From: Candidatus Rifleibacteriota bacterium | GTDB lineage: Bacteria; Riflebacteria; Ozemobacteria; Ozemobacterales; Ozemobacteraceae | Reading direction: 5' to 3' | NCBI GenBank assembly: GCA_017526725.1 | Contig: JAFXRA010000261.1 | Span: 1 to 6,956, forward strand | DNA length: 6,956 bases | In this document: positions 5,243 to 6,956 of the stretch, piece after piece | How positions within the stretch are numbered: the stretch's first letter is position 1 | Layout: every line of letters starts with the position of its first letter | The notes under the pieces: model-generated | What the model was told of the DNA's origin: nothing | Seen by the model: only the letters and a program-made list of their open reading frames with translations | Database searches by the model: none | Translations under genes and position numbers: made by a program

Positions 5243-6442
5243 ATGGCTAATAATGTTCTTATCGCCCAGGGCGGCGGTCCGACCGCAGTTATTAATCAGA
5301 GTGTAGTAGGTGCTGTATTAGAAGCAAGAAAACACCCATTAGTTGGTAATGTTTATGGTGCAATTCATGGTGTTAGAGGCATAATTGAAGAAGATTTTAT
5401 CGATCTTACTCAGGCTACAACCCATAATCTTGAAAGAGTTGCAGTAACTCCAAGTTCTGCTTTGTTATCTACTCGTGACAAGCCAGATGCAGCTTATTGT
5501 AAAAAGATTTTTGAAGTTTGTAGGAAATATGAAATCAAGTATTTCTTTTATAACGGCGGAAACGACTCTGCTGATGCAGTAAGAATAGTTAATGACAATG
5601 CTGCAGAAGCTGGTTATGAACTTCGCTGCGTTCATATTCCAAAGACCATTGATAACGATTTAAGAGTTACTGACCACTGCCCAGGTTATGGCTCTGCTGC
5701 AAAGTTTGTTGCATCTGCATTTGCTGGTGCCAACCTTGATAACAGATCACTTCCTGGCGTTTATATAGGCGTAGTAATGGGCCGTAATGCTGGTTTCTTG
5801 ACAGCTGCAGCAGCTCTTGCTAAGAAGTATGAAGACGATGGTCCACATCTGATTTATGTTCCTGAAAGAGCTTTCGATAAAGAAAAATTTGTTGAAGATG
5901 TAAACGAAGTATATAAGAAATACGGTCGCTGCATTATTGCTGTTTCTGAAGGTATTGTTGATGCTAAGGGCAATCCTATAATTTCCAGCTTAATTGAAAA
6001 CTCTGAAGTTGACGCTCACGGTAACGTCCAGCTTTCTGGAACTAGTGCTCTTGGTGATGCTCTTGGCAAAGTAATTAAAGACAAACTCAAAATTAAACGT
6101 GTTCGTTCAGATACTTTCGGTTACTTACAGAGAAGCTTCTTGGGCTGTATTTCTGCAGTAGACCAGCACGAAGCTAGAGAAGTCGGTGAAAGAGCTGCTC
6201 AATATGCAATTTGGAATAACGTTGACGGTTCAGTAGCAATTCGCAGAACTGGCGATTATTCTGTTGAATACTTCCTTACAGACCTTAAGAATGTTGCAAA
6301 AGAAACTAAATCAATGCCAGATAATTTCTTGAATGCAGCAGGCAACTTTGTAACTACAGACTTCATTCAGTATGCAAGACCTTTAATAGGTAAATTGCCT
6401 GATTATGAAAGATTACAGTGCCCGATAGTTCCAAAGAGATAA
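5243..6442 (+). CDS. pfp: Pyrophosphate-dependent 6-phosphofructokinase
   Basis: A cytoplasmic phosphofructokinase (399 residues, normal for bacterial PPi enzymes) that interconverts fructose-6-phosphate and fructose-1,6-bisphosphate. The N-terminal phosphate loop GGGPTAVINQS is at 10-20, GGNDS at 105-109, the catalytic PKTIDND at 133-139, MGR at 179-181, PER at 207-209, SEG at 235-237 and GYLQR at 293-297. The donor call rests on two known positions. ATP enzymes have GGDGS and GTIDND, whereas D108 and K134 here are the PPi-type residues; D108 blocks the ATP alpha-phosphate space. D137 is the expected catalytic base. The reaction is reversible with PPi, so the enzyme can serve both glycolysis and gluconeogenesis. 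It fits with the glucokinase in the same window. The gene has its own promoter and a clear terminator, so it probably forms a single-gene unit, with optional read-through from the small gene before it. Confidence 0.93.
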   Translation: MANNVLIAQGGGPTAVINQSVVGAVLEARKHPLVGNVYGAIHGVRGIIEEDFIDLTQATTHNLERVAVTPSSALLSTRDKPDAAYCKKIFEVCRKYEIKYFFYNGGNDSADAVRIVNDNAAEAGYELRCVHIPKTIDNDLRVTDHCPGYGSAAKFVASAFAGANLDNRSLPGVYIGVVMGRNAGFLTAAAALAKKYEDDGPHLIYVPERAFDKEKFVEDVNEVYKKYGRCIIAVSEGIVDAKGNPIISSLIENSEVDAHGNVQLSGTSALGDALGKVIKDKLKIKRVRSDTFGYLQRSFLGCISAVDQHEAREVGERAAQYAIWNNVDGSVAIRRTGDYSVEYFLTDLKNVAKETKSMPDNFLNAAGNFVTTDFIQYARPLIGKLPDYERLQCPIVPKR

Positions 6443-6456
6443 TCTGAGATAGAATC

Positions 6457-6503
6457 AAAAAGGCTTGTTATATTAATTAGCTTAGCAAGCCTTTTTCTTT
6501 TTT
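6457..6503 (+). terminator. Intrinsic terminator of pfp
   Basis: AAAAAGGCTTG (6457-6467) pairs perfectly with CAAGCCTTTTT (6486-6496) over 11 base pairs. The loop is 18 bases and a T-rich run continues to 6503. The A-run on the 5' side means it could also work on the other strand. It begins 14 bases after the pfp stop. Confidence 0.88.
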
Positions 6504-6522
6504 AGATTATTTTTAGTGATAC

Positions 6523-6595
6523 GCTACGCTGTGGTACACTTCGTTGTGGGACGTTTCACTCCGGTAATTGTTATAAAGGTTGGAAGGGTTGGAAG
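6523..6595 (+). repeat. GTGGGAC module, copy 3 (first unit of a tandem duplication)
   Basis: Three 15-bp units (starting at 6525, 6540 and 6555) of TTCGYTGTGGGACNN type are followed by ATTGTTATAAA and two 9-bp GGTTGGAAG units (6578-6595). The 73 bases match 6611-6683 at 69 positions, an 88-base offset. This looks like a local duplication of the module. It starts 20 bases after the pfp terminator and is non-coding. Confidence 0.88.
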
Positions 6596-6602
6596 TGTCA
6601 AA

Positions 6603-6701
6603 AGTGGAATGCTTCGCTGTGGGACACTTCGTTGTGGGACGTTTCACTGTGGTAATTGTTATAAAGGTTGGAAGGGTTGGAAGAGTTGGAAGAGTTGGAA
6701 G
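6603..6701 (+). repeat. GTGGGAC module, copy 4, with 9-bp array
   Basis: The 15-bp units start at 6613, 6628 and 6643, followed by ATTGTTATAAA and four 9-bp units (two GGTTGGAAG, two AGTTGGAAG; 6666-6701). The 38-base head (6603-6640) is the reverse complement of 69-106 with one mismatch, so near-identical modules in opposite orientation frame the whole set of genes. The apparent open frames across it on both strands are low-complexity translations (SNPSNSS-like) and not genes. Confidence 0.88.
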
Positions 6702-6717
6702 GGTTACTCTTTGATTT

Positions 6718-6867
6718 GGGGGCAGATTGTTTTCCTCGAAGATGCGCCCCCAGAATTTTTGAAAAAATTGTTGGGGGAGCTGTCACGAAGTGACTGACGA
6801 CCAACAGGAGGTTGGGAGTGCAAGCGAGCGCCAGGATGGCAAGCGAGTCGTAGGGGGTCTTCTAAAG
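6718..6867 (+). repeat. Structured repeat without a nuclease gene
   Basis: GGGGGC (6718-6723) can pair with GCCCCC (6746-6751). The latter can instead join CCCCCA (6747-6752) with TGGGGG (6772-6777), around the self-complementary AT stretch AATTTTTGAAAAAATT. Next come GTCAC/GTGAC (6782-6794), CCAAC-AGGAG-GTTGG (6801-6815) and GCC-AGGAT-GGC (6830-6840), closed by ACGA/TCGT (6797-6800, 6848-6851). The end is GGGGGTCTTCTAAAG (6853-6867), identical to 2970-2984. The part 6796-6861 nearly equals 2199-2265. It is a copy of the DUF559-flanking family with no nuclease gene in this window. Confidence 0.85.
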
Positions 6868-6913
6868 CCTCTCCTTGAGGAGGGGTGGCAGCCGAATGGC
6901 TGACGGGGTGGTG
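6868..6913 (+). repeat. Adjoining hairpin repeat of GGGGTGG type
   Basis: CCTCTCC (6868-6874) pairs with GGAGGGG (6879-6885, one wobble) around TTGA, and CAGCC (6889-6893) with GGCTG (6898-6902) around GAAT. It ends in ACGGGGTGGTG. The reverse complement of CACCACCCC plus a following CCACC is also present at 2910-2931. Positions 6914-6956 show nothing I can identify. Confidence 0.65.
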
Positions 6914-6956
6914 ATCGAGCTAGAGTAACTTTTATTTAGCGATAGCGTATTATTAA

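Noticed and set aside
6516..6804. Open frames on both strands (93 and 68 codons)
   Set aside because: Both translate the 15-bp and 9-bp tandem repeats into low-complexity peptides, and they overlap each other.

Overview
The window is AT-rich bacterial DNA carrying six protein genes, with an unusual load of GC-rich structured repeats in the spaces between them. The gene content (ROK glucokinase, pyrophosphate-type phosphofructokinase, a short CstA-type carrier) and the low GC suggest a fermentative, probably anaerobic and host-associated bacterium. I cannot fix the phylum from sequence alone; uncultured gut lineages such as Elusimicrobiota, Gastranaerophilales or low-GC alphaproteobacteria are guesses.

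Layout. Positions 1-181 hold a repeat module on the minus strand. Positions 265-2135 are a two-gene plus-strand unit: a ROK-family glucokinase whose stop codon overlaps (ATGA) the start of a 306-residue protein. I read that second protein as a degenerate relative of the phosphoglucomutase/phosphomannomutase family that has lost its catalytic serine loop, its metal-binding loop and the fourth domain. Positions 2155-2983 are an apparent accessory insertion: a small DUF559 (Vsr-like, PD-(D/E)XK-type) nuclease gene on the minus strand with its own promoter, bracketed by inverted copies of a hairpin-rich repeat. Positions 2993-3234 hold another repeat module and the 3' flank of cstA. A short CstA-family carrier (3235-4728, minus) and an 89-residue membrane protein of unknown function (4883-5152, plus) are divergently transcribed. 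A PPi-dependent phosphofructokinase (5243-6442, plus) follows, with its own promoter and an intrinsic terminator. Positions 6504-6956 are almost wholly repeats.

How the genes fit together. Glucokinase makes glucose-6-phosphate and PFP commits fructose-6-phosphate to glycolysis using PPi, so both serve the Embden-Meyerhof route. CstA relatives import peptides or pyruvate, so the window has a central carbon theme although the genes lie in separate transcription units. The mutase-like protein coupled to glucokinase may be a non-catalytic sugar-phosphate binder or partner; this is inference.

Most unusual content: (1) the DUF559 gene framed by inverted, structure-conserving repeats, with a related gene-less copy at 6718-6867, resembling a nuclease-linked mobile repeat system; (2) the mutase pseudoenzyme; (3) a second repeat family (15-bp GTGGGAC units joined to 9-bp arrays) present at three gene boundaries.
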